A DNA stretch of 64,000 bases from Phaeosaccion multiseriatum (Eukaryota; Ochrophyta, other classes): the NCBI GenBank assembly GCA_965112735.1, contig OZ218959.1:3381102-3445101 (forward strand), written 5' to 3'. A program made the position numbers and the translations under genes. The notes beneath the pieces are model-generated. The model was given only the letters and a program-made list of their open reading frames with translations, searched no databases and was not told the DNA's origin. Positions 11,302-21,500 of the stretch are shown here, one piece after another. Each line of letters opens with the position of its first letter. Position 1 is the stretch's first letter.

Positions 11302-12459
11302 ATGGGTAGCACGACGCTGCCTGCGACGTCATGCGCGATGCGGGAGAGCATCGCGCAAAAGAGCGGGCCGAGGGCGTCAGTGTACAGTGTTCTGCGGAGC
11401 CAGGCGTATGCGACCGACATCCGCTTCTTTAAGTCCAGTACGAAGCAGCCGTACCGCACTGGGGATGTGTACAAAGGGAATTGGTTAAAGGACAAGAAGA
11501 GTGGGTACGGCACAATGACTTGGGCTGGGGGTAGCAAGTATGAGGGGGAATGGGGGGGGAATGCGAGGGAAGGCAAGGGGACGCTTTGGATTAAAGATAA
11601 GAAGCACAACAAGCTGCGGAAGCAGTATGCTGGGGATTGGGTCAAGGACAAGAGGGAGGGCATGGGGGTGCTGTACTACAAGGACGGGGGCCGGTACGAG
11701 GGTCAGTGGAAGGCCAACAAGAGGGACGGAAACGGCAAAATGGTGTTCGCCGACGGCTCCATTTACGAGGGCGCTTGGGTAGCAGGGGCACGGCACGGCA
11801 TTGGGGCCATGAAGATGCCCAATGGTGACATGCACGAGGGCCACTACATGCACGACAAGAAGGAAGGACCGGGCAGGTACCTCTACTTCTCCACTCGGAA
11901 GATCTACGAGGGAGAGTGGGTGGACGATGCTCCCCGCTGCGGAGAGTACAAGGACTTGCCGGTGGACCTTGTGTTGGAACACGTGCCGGACGAGAGCTTC
12001 ACGCTCCCCTCCCTGCACATGGCGAGTGCCAAGGCCGTGCTGAGCTTCGCGGCGGCGAGTATTAGGAACCAGAGGGCCATCCGCCTGGGGCAGTCAGAGC
12101 GGGCCTTCTCCGAGGAGGAGTTTGCCATCCTCAAGCAAGGCTTTGACGCCTTCGATGAAGACAAGTGCGGTCTCGTGGCGTGCAGGGCTAAGGGGGGCAA
12201 CACACAAAGCCCTCTGCAGCAGGTGCTGCACAGCATTGGGCTCGAAATGGGGGCTCATGAGTACGAGGCGCTCATCCAAAACCTCGGTGCCGCAGACCAG
12301 AACACCTCCGTCACCTTCCCGGAGTTTATTGACATAATCGGGTGGATGACGAGCTATCAGGACCAGGAAGAAGAGCGAGCGGGAGGGGGGGAGAGGGGAA
12401 GTGAGCGGGAAGAAGAGCAAGAGGACCAATGGGAAGGAGCTGAGCATCAAAATGTATGA
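11302..12459 (+). CDS. MORN3-like MORN-repeat protein with EF-hand-type C-terminal domain, single exon
   Basis: The open frame starts at ATG 11302 and gives 385 residues with no need for an intron. Residues about 55-215 hold around seven MORN repeats (YKGNWLKDKKSGYGTM, YEGQWKANKRDGNGKM, YEGAWVAGARHGIGAM and others). The order and the N-terminal SVYSVLRSQ/PYRTGDVYKGNW blocks resemble MORN3. Residues about 270-345 look like an EF-hand pair: the first loop starts DAFDEDKCG but is disrupted after C-G-L by an inserted low-complexity stretch, and the second retains VTFPEFIDII without a good loop. The tail is Glu-rich. MORN3 homologues occur mainly in ciliated or flagellated organisms and in sperm. 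A Ca2+ role is doubtful because the loops look impaired. Confidence 0.85.
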   Translation: MGSTTLPATSCAMRESIAQKSGPRASVYSVLRSQAYATDIRFFKSSTKQPYRTGDVYKGNWLKDKKSGYGTMTWAGGSKYEGEWGGNAREGKGTLWIKDKKHNKLRKQYAGDWVKDKREGMGVLYYKDGGRYEGQWKANKRDGNGKMVFADGSIYEGAWVAGARHGIGAMKMPNGDMHEGHYMHDKKEGPGRYLYFSTRKIYEGEWVDDAPRCGEYKDLPVDLVLEHVPDESFTLPSLHMASAKAVLSFAAASIRNQRAIRLGQSERAFSEEEFAILKQGFDAFDEDKCGLVACRAKGGNTQSPLQQVLHSIGLEMGAHEYEALIQNLGAADQNTSVTFPEFIDIIGWMTSYQDQEEERAGGGERGSEREEEQEDQWEGAEHQNV

Positions 12460-12529
12460 AGGAAAAACATCTATTGTAATGTGATTTATTAGAAATATGA
12501 GTCACAAAGACTGAAAGAGCGAAGGTGAA

Positions 12530-15500
12530 TCAAAACCTGTCTTCCCCGAGCTCCACGTCTTGTGGCACTTGGGACAACTCGTAAAAGGCGTGCTCGACGG
12601 GCCCGTTGTACACCCTCACCACCCGCAGCCCTACGGAGGACTCGGCTTCTGTCCCCAGCACACCACCGCCTTCTAATTGCAGAGGGGGCAGGGGCCCGCC
12701 CACGGAGCTGGTCACGACCTGCTGTACGTCAGGCCGATCCTCCACCATCCAGTCGTCGTCGCTCCCTGCTTCCTCCTCCTCTTCTTCCGCTGCCGCTTCC
12801 TCCTTCGTCTCCTCGTTAGCACCTTCCGCAGCAGCAGCCTTCGCTTTTTTACCCTGTGTGGGAACTCTCAGCTTACACACCCGCTCGCCCCCCGCCTCGA
12901 AGCGCCCCCAAACACCCTCCACCGTCTCCGTTTTTCTGATGTGCCCATACGCCGCCTTGGCCTTGAAGCTCCGCTCCACATTGCGGTGAAGGTGCCCTGC
13001 GAATATGAACTTAACCTTGTTCCTGGCAAAGGTGCTCAGCCACCGCAGGCGCGTCTCCTTCGGTATGGGACTAAACACCTCGTGCGGCTCCTCGGACAGA
13101 CTCTGCGGGGGCAATAATAAATACAGGAGGTGGGGGGGGGGCTGAATTAGGGACTCACACTCAGCAGTTCGCGAGCTTATTAGAAGTGACGAAGTATTCC
13201 TTTTGCCTCCTCCCCGTCCACTTCACCTGCAGAAAGAGCGGGTGGTGTCCAAACACAAAGATGTGGTGTGCGTTGAGCTGGGACACCCCCAGTTCGGCCT
13301 CCAGCCACACGTCCTGCAGCCTGGCTCGAGAGGACGAACTCAGCGGCGGGCACATCAGGCATGTGTTGATGACCACACAGCGCGCCCCGCCGAACCAGTA
13401 AGCATAGTAGTCCGCCCCAAAGTGCCGGAGATAGGGGGCCATGGCCACGTCTCCGGGGTCATCGCCGCCCTTCTCTTCCTGCTCCCCCTCAACCTCCTCT
13501 ATTGCGGCTGGGGGCGCAATGTCGTGATTTCCTGGCACGTACATGACCTGCCGAGACAGGACCAGGAGCAGCGTCAGGCGCGTGTGTGTGTGAGAGAAAG
13601 AGATGTTGGCCTGGAGAGCAAACCAATCCACAACTCAAGCGGGTGGGGGAGGGGAAGGAGGGCACTTACAGGAATTGTTGCCGACACCTTGCCCATGATC
13701 TTCAACACCTGCTGCACCTGCCCCTCGTAGGAGGCACTGCCTGGCACGCTCTGTGTCATGTCCCCAGACACCACCACGAACTTGGGCCTGAGAGTGTTGA
13801 CCCGCCCCACCGCGTCACGCAAGCGGTCGGCCTCCTGCGCCCAGTCCTCGCCACCCTGCGCCATGCCCACCTGGGGATCTCCGAGGTGCACGAAGAAGAA
13901 GGGGTGCTCCCACTGGCCGTTATTCTCCCACGTCAGGCCCAGGTAGTCCCGCAGGCACTCGTCCGCCCTTTGTGCCTTGGCCTCCGCCCCAGAGGAGTGG
14001 AAGAGGCGCTGCACCCCAGGCTCGGACAAATCCCCCTTCCTTGTCAAGTAGTGCCGCAGGGCGCACAGCTCCAGAGGGTAGCGTGCCTTGATACGGGACA
14101 CGTCCACGTGACTGGGAAGCGGGGCGCGGACGATGTGTTGGGCAGTGGCCCACTGACTTATGTGCCGGCCTGTTGCTCGCAGGCAAAGCTCGTTCAGCCT
14201 GGGGATTCGAAGTGCACTCTTTGAGTATAACTCGTCCACACCCCCTTCGCCCAAGGCGTCCCAGTACCTGTGATGCGGGGGGGGGGTGGGATGAGTTGGA
14301 GGGAGCTTGTAGCATCAAAGCAAAAGAAACAAAGCACACAGGAAGGAGCTGATTTCATTTCATCGGCTTCTTCGTACCGATGGGCCTTGAGCGCCTGGTA
14401 CCCACCCCGGCCCTGACTGCCCAGCCTACTCTGCGGCTCGTACTGCAGCAGCTCCTTGATCAGAGAGACCAAGTCCTCCCCCATGTGCGGCGGGAAGCGC
14501 AAGAGGCCCTCCTTGATCCGCAAGAAGCACAGGTAGGGGCTTGGCGCGTGGAACGGGGTGTGGCCGCTGCTCAAGTGGAATAAACAACACCCCAGCGCCT
14601 GTCCCCCGATAAGACAGACAGACAGACAGACATACATACATACATACAGACAGACAGACAGACAGACAGACAGGCAGACAGACAGACAGGCAGACAGACA
14701 GGCAGACAGACAGGCAGACAGAGACAGGTTTGGTTTTGGCCAGATACAATGTGGAGTTCGCGTGGCCGCGATGGCGTCACACCTATCCCCCCCCCCCCCA
14801 ATACTCACCCACAGGTCTGCCTCTGTCCCCTGCGTCTCACTCTTGACGGCCTGCGGGGACATGTACTGAGCAGTGCCCACAAACTCCGGCCCGTTGAGGT
14901 CGGTGTTGGTCAGATCCTTGGCGGTCCCAAAGTCAATGAGCTGAAGGGACGGACGGACGGACGGACGGAGGGAGGAAGGGCAGAGGAGGACCGTAAGAAG
15001 CAGCCTCGCTACGACCTGGGCTGATGAAAGTAGCCTCACCACCCCCATTAGGTGGGGTGAGACCCCGACGCACCTTGATGTGTCCGTTGCCCATAATCAT
15101 GATGTTCTCGGGCTTTACATCTCTGTGCACCATCTTTTTAGAGTGCATCCACTCCAGAGCAGCCACCAGCTCCCCCATCCAGAAGCGCGCCAAGGATGGC
15201 TCCACCCCGACTGCCTTCCCTCTGTCCATGGTGCGCTGCCAGACCTCCCCTCCCTCGCATAGCTCCAGCAAGTAGTACAAGCTGCCATAGTCCTGTGAGC
15301 GAACGATTGTTCAGCGCGTGGAGCGGCAGCACCCTGGCCCATTTAGTGAGTTGGTCCTTCATTGTGGTTGGAGGAGGGTTCTCAGTTGGTCTTTCCCTCC
15401 GGTCCTGCCTGCTTCTCTGCGAACTCTGATGGTGGGATGGACGACGCATCTACAGCTGCCCTTTGGCTGGACGGTCTGCCTGGTGGGGGCAGCATAGGGT

Positions 15501-16053
15501 TCGGGCGGAGTACCGGCTGCCTGCATATGTGATTCGCTGCCAAGGGCGAAAAGGCACCACCCTCTACTCCTCCCACACCCACAACCCTCACCGAGCCAAA
15601 CGACTCACACCCCACACTCCAGACCATCACGACGTATATACTCAACGATGACGGCCCCCATTGCTTTGGCGTTCACCTGAAAGGTTGCAAGCATCTCAAT
15701 GATACCCGGATGCCCGTGAAGGTGCGTCAAGGCCCTCTTCTCCATGTAGATTTCATTATATATATTCGCATGGCGCCGCTTCATCCTGTTGGCCTCGCTC
15801 TTGTCAATCACCTTGGGGTTGCACACGATAATAGAGGAATTGAGGGAGATGCTGGCGCGAGTTGATGACAGCAACAGCCGCTCACCTTGAGAGCCAGGAT
15901 CTGGCCCGTGAGTTTCCTCTTGACCTTCATAATGGTGCTGAAATTGCCTTGGCCTAGCTCCTGCAGCACCTCAAAGTCCTTTATGCTCGGCTTGCCCAGC
16001 TTCATGCTGTCCTCCCCCTCATCCCCCTTCTCTGGCTCATCTGCTCCAGACAT
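12530..16053 (-). CDS. PDK1-type AGC protein kinase fused to CPPED1-type metallophosphatase, 8 exons
   Basis: Exons 16053-15886, 15811-15677, 15292-15074, 14940-14809, 14598-14378, 14267-13670, 13547-13227 and 13102-12530 join in phase to 788 residues. Residues 27-300 form a complete kinase: glycine loop GQGNFS, ALK lysine at the exon 1 end, HRDVKPEN, DFGTAK, and the PDK1-type activation segment FVGTAQYMSP followed by DLWALGCCLFHL. The C-lobe ends LKAHRYWDAL. The same exon continues without a break into a calcineurin-like phosphoesterase: HLGDPQVG, VVSGDM, YVPGNHDI, FVFGHHPLFLQ and FAGHLHRN, in the order and spacing of CPPED1. No PH domain is seen. PDK1 activates AGC kinases by T-loop phosphorylation, while CPPED1 dephosphorylates AKT in animals. 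The fusion is carried by exon 6 (14267-13670), which holds the kinase tail and the phosphatase start together. Confidence 0.9.
14613..14728. repeat. Tetranucleotide (GACA)n with CATA interruptions, intronic
   Basis: About 115 bases of AGAC/GACA units, with a short CATA block and GGCA variants, fill most of the intron between kinase exons 4 and 5. On the coding strand this reads as (TGTC)n next to the splice acceptor and acts as its pyrimidine-rich tract. Confidence 0.9.
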
Positions 16054-16233
16054 CCTCCCTCCCCAACCCCCTATACAAGCCCAAAGTCACTACTGGAGGG
16101 GGAGGGGCTGGATGTTCGACAAAGGAGCGATGCAGGTCAAATCGCGTGAAGTGCCATCCCCCTCAACCGTCCTTCCTTGGATTGGATCATCCCGACTTCG
16201 TAATAAAATATTCCTTCCTTCGATCCGCTAGGC
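16054..16233. promoter_or_regulatory. Divergent spacer, likely shared promoter
   Basis: The spacer is 180 bases between the start codons of the kinase-phosphatase fusion (-) and the WDR54 gene (+), the shortest divergent spacer in the window. No clear core promoter motif was recognised. Confidence 0.4.
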
Positions 16234-18420
16234 ATGGCGTGGAGGCGCGATGCGTGGAACGGATCGTCTTTCCCGCCGAGAAGCTCTCCGTCTGGTAGGT
16301 CTCGAGTGCGTAGTGAGACCTTGTTCTCGTTCTTGCTTCCCTTCTCGTCCTCCCTCTCTCGTCCTCCCTCTCTTCTGCCCTCTCTCCCTCTGTTGCTGCC
16401 CTCTGTCCTTCCTTGCTGTCCTCTTCCGTTCCGTTTTGCTTCTCGGGTCTCTTGTTACCACTTCCGTTGCCGTTCCTGTCCTGTCGTCCTCTAATACTAC
16501 TTCGAACGCTTCTGGTCACCATAACAGCCCCCTCTCGTATTGTCCTTTGCTCTCATCCCCTTGCTGCTCTCCTGTACTGCGCTCAGCGCTTTTGAATAAC
16601 TTGTCTACGAACAAGGATTCGCTGGTGAGTGGACGTCGCATCAGTCAGTCAGTTACGGGGAGGGGAATGAAAAGGGTGGAGTAAAAAATGCATAGGTGAA
16701 TGATAACCTCTCTGCTACTTATCCAACCCCCACCGCGCCCTTCTATCACCTTCTCAACGCAGTGCTTCGTAGGAAGTGGCAAGCTAAGAATGTTGAGTCG
16801 GAAGTCGGGGTCAATATCCACCCTGGGTTCAGGAGGGAGCAGTGGGGAGGTGGTGGAGGCCAAGTTTGTAGTGCTGAACGGAGAGGATGCCCTTGTCTGT
16901 TGTTTGCGCGGAGGTGAGTAACTGAGAACAAACTATATGTGATTCTGGTGTTTTGTCCTCCTCCTCCTCCTCCTCCTCCTCCTCCTCCTCCTCCTCCTCC
17001 TCCTCCTCCTCCTCCTCCTCCTCCTCCTCCTCCTCCTCCTCCTCCTCCTCCTCCTCCTCCTCCTCCTCCTCCTCCTCCTCCTCCTCCTCCTCCTCCTCCT
17101 CCTCCTCCTCCTCCTCCTCCTCCTCCTCCTCCTCCTCCTCCTCCTCCTCCTCCTCCTCCTCCTCCTCCTCCTCCTCCTTCTTGTTCTTGTTCTTGTTCTT
17201 GTTCTTCTTCTTGTTCTTGTTCTCCTCCCAATCTTGCTCTTCCTCCTCCTTCCCCTCCTCTTCCCCCTTCTCCTTCTCCCCCTCCTCCTTCTCTCTCTCC
17301 TCCCCTCCTCCTCCACCTCGTTATCCTCCTCCTCCTCCTCCTCCTCCATCTTCTTCTCCTCCTCCTTCTCAGGGGTTGAGATTTGGCGGGCCGATGGGTC
17401 GGTTCGCGTGTTCTATTGCGAGCTGGACAAGGTGCTGGAGTTTACAAATGATGTGGACAGTCAGGGCGCGTTTTGTCAAGGCCTGGCCACAGCAGCGGAT
17501 AGCTCCACACTCTTAGTAGGGGTGAGTGTGCGGTAGGCGCCCTCTCGATACGCGTACATGCTCAACCACACTTGCTGCTGCTGCTGGTGGTGCTGCTGCT
17601 CGCTCTCCCTTCACTGCCAGACGAGTGAGGGCGACATTCTCCAAATCCAAGCCGAGCTCGGCCTTACAGACCCCAAAGTGTCGAAAGTGTGGCTGGCGAG
17701 CTTGCTCAAGGGGCACGTGCGGGCCATAGTAGACATCGCAGTGGCGTCAGCCGGAGATGCAGCGGCATCCGCGGATGTGTGAGTGGCTGTGTTTTGGTCT
17801 TGTCGTTTTGGTTGAAGCATGCACGCAGGGAACACACACACATGCACATGTTATCTTAAGACCACAATCTCTCTCCGATCTCCGCGCCCTTACAGGGGGG
17901 GCAGCATCACGGTGTGGGACGCCCAGGCTCTGAAGAAGCTTTTCGTCCTGGACGGGGAGGGCTACCCCGTGACGAGCCTGGAGATGCAGGGGGACTCCAT
18001 CATTGCAGCCTTCTCCACGGGCCACATTCGTCTCTACCGCCTCAGCGTGAGGGAGCTCTCGTGCGAAATTGTCGCACACAGCAGGAGCATTACAGCCACT
18101 TCGCTTCATCCCTCCTTGAACATTGTGAGTCGTAGGAGTGCTTGGGACGGCCGTATGGATCCCACACATCACTCATTTCTGGGCCCCTCTGTTTCCCGCC
18201 TCCCTCCCCCCTGCAGCTGGCAACTGTGAGCGAAGACACCTACGTCAGCGTTTGGTCCCTTCCTGAGTTCAATTCCTCGCACCCTCGGGCAGAGCTTCTG
18301 TTCCACGAGCAGCCGGGCGAGGGGGTACTTCTCACGGGCGTGTCGTTCCTGGACCCGGCAGGTACCCTAATGGCAGTGGCCTATGACACGGATCATCCCT
18401 TCTGCTGGCAGCGGTCATAA
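16234..18420 (+). CDS. WD-repeat protein 54 (WDR54) homologue, 7 exons
   Basis: Exons 16234-16294, 16587-16624, 16763-16913, 17373-17521, 17621-17778, 17896-18124 and 18217-18420 join in phase to 329 residues, close to the 334 of human WDR54. The N-terminus ends exon 2 with SALLNNLS, matching the conserved start of that protein. Later blocks SITVWD, HIRLYRL, EIVAHSRSITA and VSEDTYVSVW form WD-type blades. The C-terminal GVSFLDPAGTLMAVAYD follows the WDR54 end. WDR54 is a single beta-propeller found largely in ciliated eukaryotes, and its role is poorly defined. The short first exons were chosen because they restore the family N-terminus. Intron 3 (16914-17372) contains a long (CCT)n tract running almost to the acceptor. 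Confidence 0.88.
16958..17177. repeat. (CCT)n microsatellite in WDR54 intron 3
   Basis: About 73 uninterrupted CCT units are followed by degenerate TTCTTG and CCT runs to 17370. The pyrimidine strand is the sense strand of the host gene, so the repeat forms a very long polypyrimidine tract ahead of the acceptor at 17371-17372. It has the same unit as the large satellite at the window's right end. Confidence 0.95.
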
Positions 18421-18574
18421 ATACTAACAAAACATGTACAATTTAAAATGTATTCTAAAAGTATTAACTTTCCTGCGCTCGCGCGTGTCTCCGCGAGTGA
18501 TGTCCTCTCGTCTCTCCCTCCTCTCTTCTCCCGTTTGTGTATGCACAGTAATTAGTAAATATCAACAATTCCTC
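18421..18574. other. Tail-to-tail spacer between WDR54 and ATG2
   Basis: This AT-rich 154-base gap must hold both polyadenylation regions. Short A/T stretches near 18421-18470 are the only notable content. Confidence 0.4.
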
Positions 18575-21500
18575 TCAAATGGCCTTCCTCCACACGTCCT
18601 CCTCCCCCTTCTTCCTGGCGGGGTCAATCCTATTTCGAAAGCCCAAAAGAGTGCAGGACAACGCCTGCGTGGCCCCCACCACCGGCCGCAGCACGGCAAG
18701 GGGTAGGGCCCTCACGACGGCAGTAGCGACGCCCGCCTCTTGATCCTCGTAGGGGATGGCAAGGATCGTCTGCGTCGCAAACTGAAACTCGCGCGAGAGA
18801 TTGTCGTACGCGGCTTCCACACCCTCCCGAATGCCGCTGGGCTGCAGGTCGTAATACTCCCCACTGCTGCTCGTGGGCTTTGCGTTGCCCTGCGGCGTAA
18901 TGACGTCGTCCAGCGTCCTCGCCAGACACCCCGCCATGCGCTGAGTCGTGTCCAAGCTCTCCACGGTGAGAACTCGGAGAAAAGCCGCAGAGCCCGCCCG
19001 CATGCCCCTTAGAATCCTCCCGTCCCGCTTGTACTGCTGAATGGGAAGCAGCACGAGATCCGCCACGCCCTTGCCCACACTCACGAGGGGCCGGATGGGC
19101 GTTGCTCCTGCCAAGAATTTGTGCAGCTGCTTGGACGAGATTGCGCCCACCCAGGCCTCCATTACGTCATTGCCCACGCTCACCCACCCCGAGTTGCCCG
19201 TGAGCAGCACCTGGCCCAGCGTGAGCTGCACTCCCTCGAGAGGGAAGAGGTTGAGCAGCTCCAGGAAGTTGCCTTCCTGCAGATCCTTGACCTTGATGTT
19301 GCGCGGCTGGTAATCGATCTTGACCTTACATGGGCCAAAGTCGCAGCTCTGGAAGAAGGCCCCCGCCTGCGCAGGAGCGGCAGGAGAAGCAAGACGGCCA
19401 TCGCCTTTCTGCTGCTGCTTTGTCCCTCCCGCTGCTGCTCCTGCTGATGCTGGGCTGAACCCGCGCAGAAAGTCGATGGTGTGTTGCCCAAACGTAATGT
19501 GGAGGGGGAGCACGCGAACCTTGAGCATGTACTCGTCGTTGAGGGGAGACGCCACATCCTGGGCAGTACTGCGGCTCGTCAGCTGCATGGTGAGCATGCT
19601 GTGGTGCGACTGCCGAGGGTGGGCCTTGTCAGAGCGCCAGTGCGTCACCACCTTGCGGGGGCGGGTGCTCGTAAGGGTGTCAAAGATGTGAAAGTCCTTG
19701 ACAATGAAAGCCATGTTGGACAGCAAGTCGCCGTCGGACAGCTCGTGGAAGGAGTTCAAGCGCAGACTGGCGTGGCTCAGCACGAGCTCGAGCATGTGCA
19801 AAGTCCTCCTCCCAGATGCAGAGCCCGCCTTTGCCTGCGAACGACGCCGCCTTTGGGGTGCATATCGGGTGTAAGAGGCCTTCCCTCCGTCCAGGACGCC
19901 TCCTTCTCCTTGGTAGTTCTCCAAGAGAGCGTCCATCAAGGCGGACTTTCTGTCGCTCTTTGCTGTGTGAGCGGCTCGCACAGGCTCTAGCTGCTGCTGC
20001 TTCTGCTGCTGCTTCTGCTGCTGCTGATGCTGCTGATGCTGCTGATGCTGCTGCTGCTCTTCGTCCACCTCTCTCCAGTCCAGACCGCCGAAGAATCTCC
20101 AGCAAACGGTAACGTCGTGCACGATGAGCTGCAGAGTGGGTTGGGGCTTGCCATCCGACGCCCCAGCGGGATGTTGGGCGGCAGCAGCAGCAGGAGGCGA
20201 GTTCTCCAGAAGGTCAGGGACCGCTATATGGTGCGGATAGATCCGTAGCTCGTCAGAGGAGAACCATTGAGCCCCTTCGGCCTGATGATGAGGGACGGCA
20301 GCGTTATTCCCCGCTGCCTCTCCCATACTACTGCCGACGTCGTGTTGCTCCTCATAGTGGTCCTCGTTCTCGTCGTCCTCGTCCTCCTCCTCGCTGCTGC
20401 TACTGCTGCTGCTGCTGCTCTCGTCCTCCGAACTGCTCTCGTCTTCCGCGTGCTTCAAGCCCCCCTCCGCGGCGGAGGGGAAAATGCCATCTTCCAGCTC
20501 AATGTCAATAGCGCCGGGCAGGCGAAAGCCAAGAGACGCAGTCGAGCGTGAAGAAGACAGCCCTCCCAGGCCCTCGGTGCCACTTCCGAAACCCAAGAAA
20601 CCAAAGTCAGCGCCAAAACCAAAGTCACCACCGTGGCCTCGGCCGCCATCATCGTGCGTAGGCGACAGCCACCGTGCACCCCCTTCCTCCTCCTCCTCCT
20701 CCTCCTCCTCCCCCTCCTCAACCGCTGGTTGCGTGGACGTCTCATCACCTCCACTATCGCCCGCACCACCCTCCTCCCCCCCTTGGTAAAGCGGCTCCTG
20801 GACCGCCACGCAATAGTAGTCCTCAATGACCGGATAGTTCCCTTGGTTGGACTGAGACCGGCGCACAGTTCCCGTGGTGGCCTCCTCATTGTCTCCCGCA
20901 TCCTCCCGCCCGAGGGCAGGCACCACAGACGATGAGACTGTCCGAGGCGCCGCAAAAGAGTTCTCATCCACCTCGTCCAGAAGAGACGTTCTTCTTTTCC
21001 CCGCAACCGCAGCAGCAGTGGCAGCAGCAGAAGCCGCTCCGCCATCACGAGCCACCCTCAAAACCCCTGCAGCCCTCGCGGCGTTCACCTCTTGAAAGGT
21101 TGCCCACCAATCTGAGATTAAAGCAGCGCAAGACACGAGAGAGTCCCGGCAGATGTACACGTGCAGAGTACCCATCCAGACCTCCACAGTCATGTGCCCG
21201 TCGACAGGGGATGGGGCGTTCGTCTTGATCCGAATGAAAGAATCTAGGAAGTTCAGAGTGGCCACCTGCACAAAATCAACCCCCTCCAGGTACTCCTGCA
21301 GAGAGGCGCTGCGATTTCCCCCCAAGGAACCACCGCAGGAGCAGTCGCAAAGGACTGAGTCTTCGGCCGCGTAGTCTGTCAGGCGAACGGCAAGGTGATA
21401 TGCAATGTCGCGCACCACGAGCTTGACGCACTGCACGGCCGCGCCCGGCACGAAATTGCACGACAGGCGAAAGATGCCCGCCGAGATGACTGCGCGAGCA

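Noticed and set aside
13161-13226. Extension of phosphatase exon 7 to VKWTGRRQKEYF
   Set aside because: It runs into a stop. Splicing at CTGCAG|GTGAAG to AGTCTG at 13102 restores the CPPED1 order PLFLQ-S...RNKVKFIFAGHLHRN.
20455-21048. Arg-rich minus-strand frame inside ATG2
   Set aside because: It is a shifted-frame shadow of the ATG2 coding exon.
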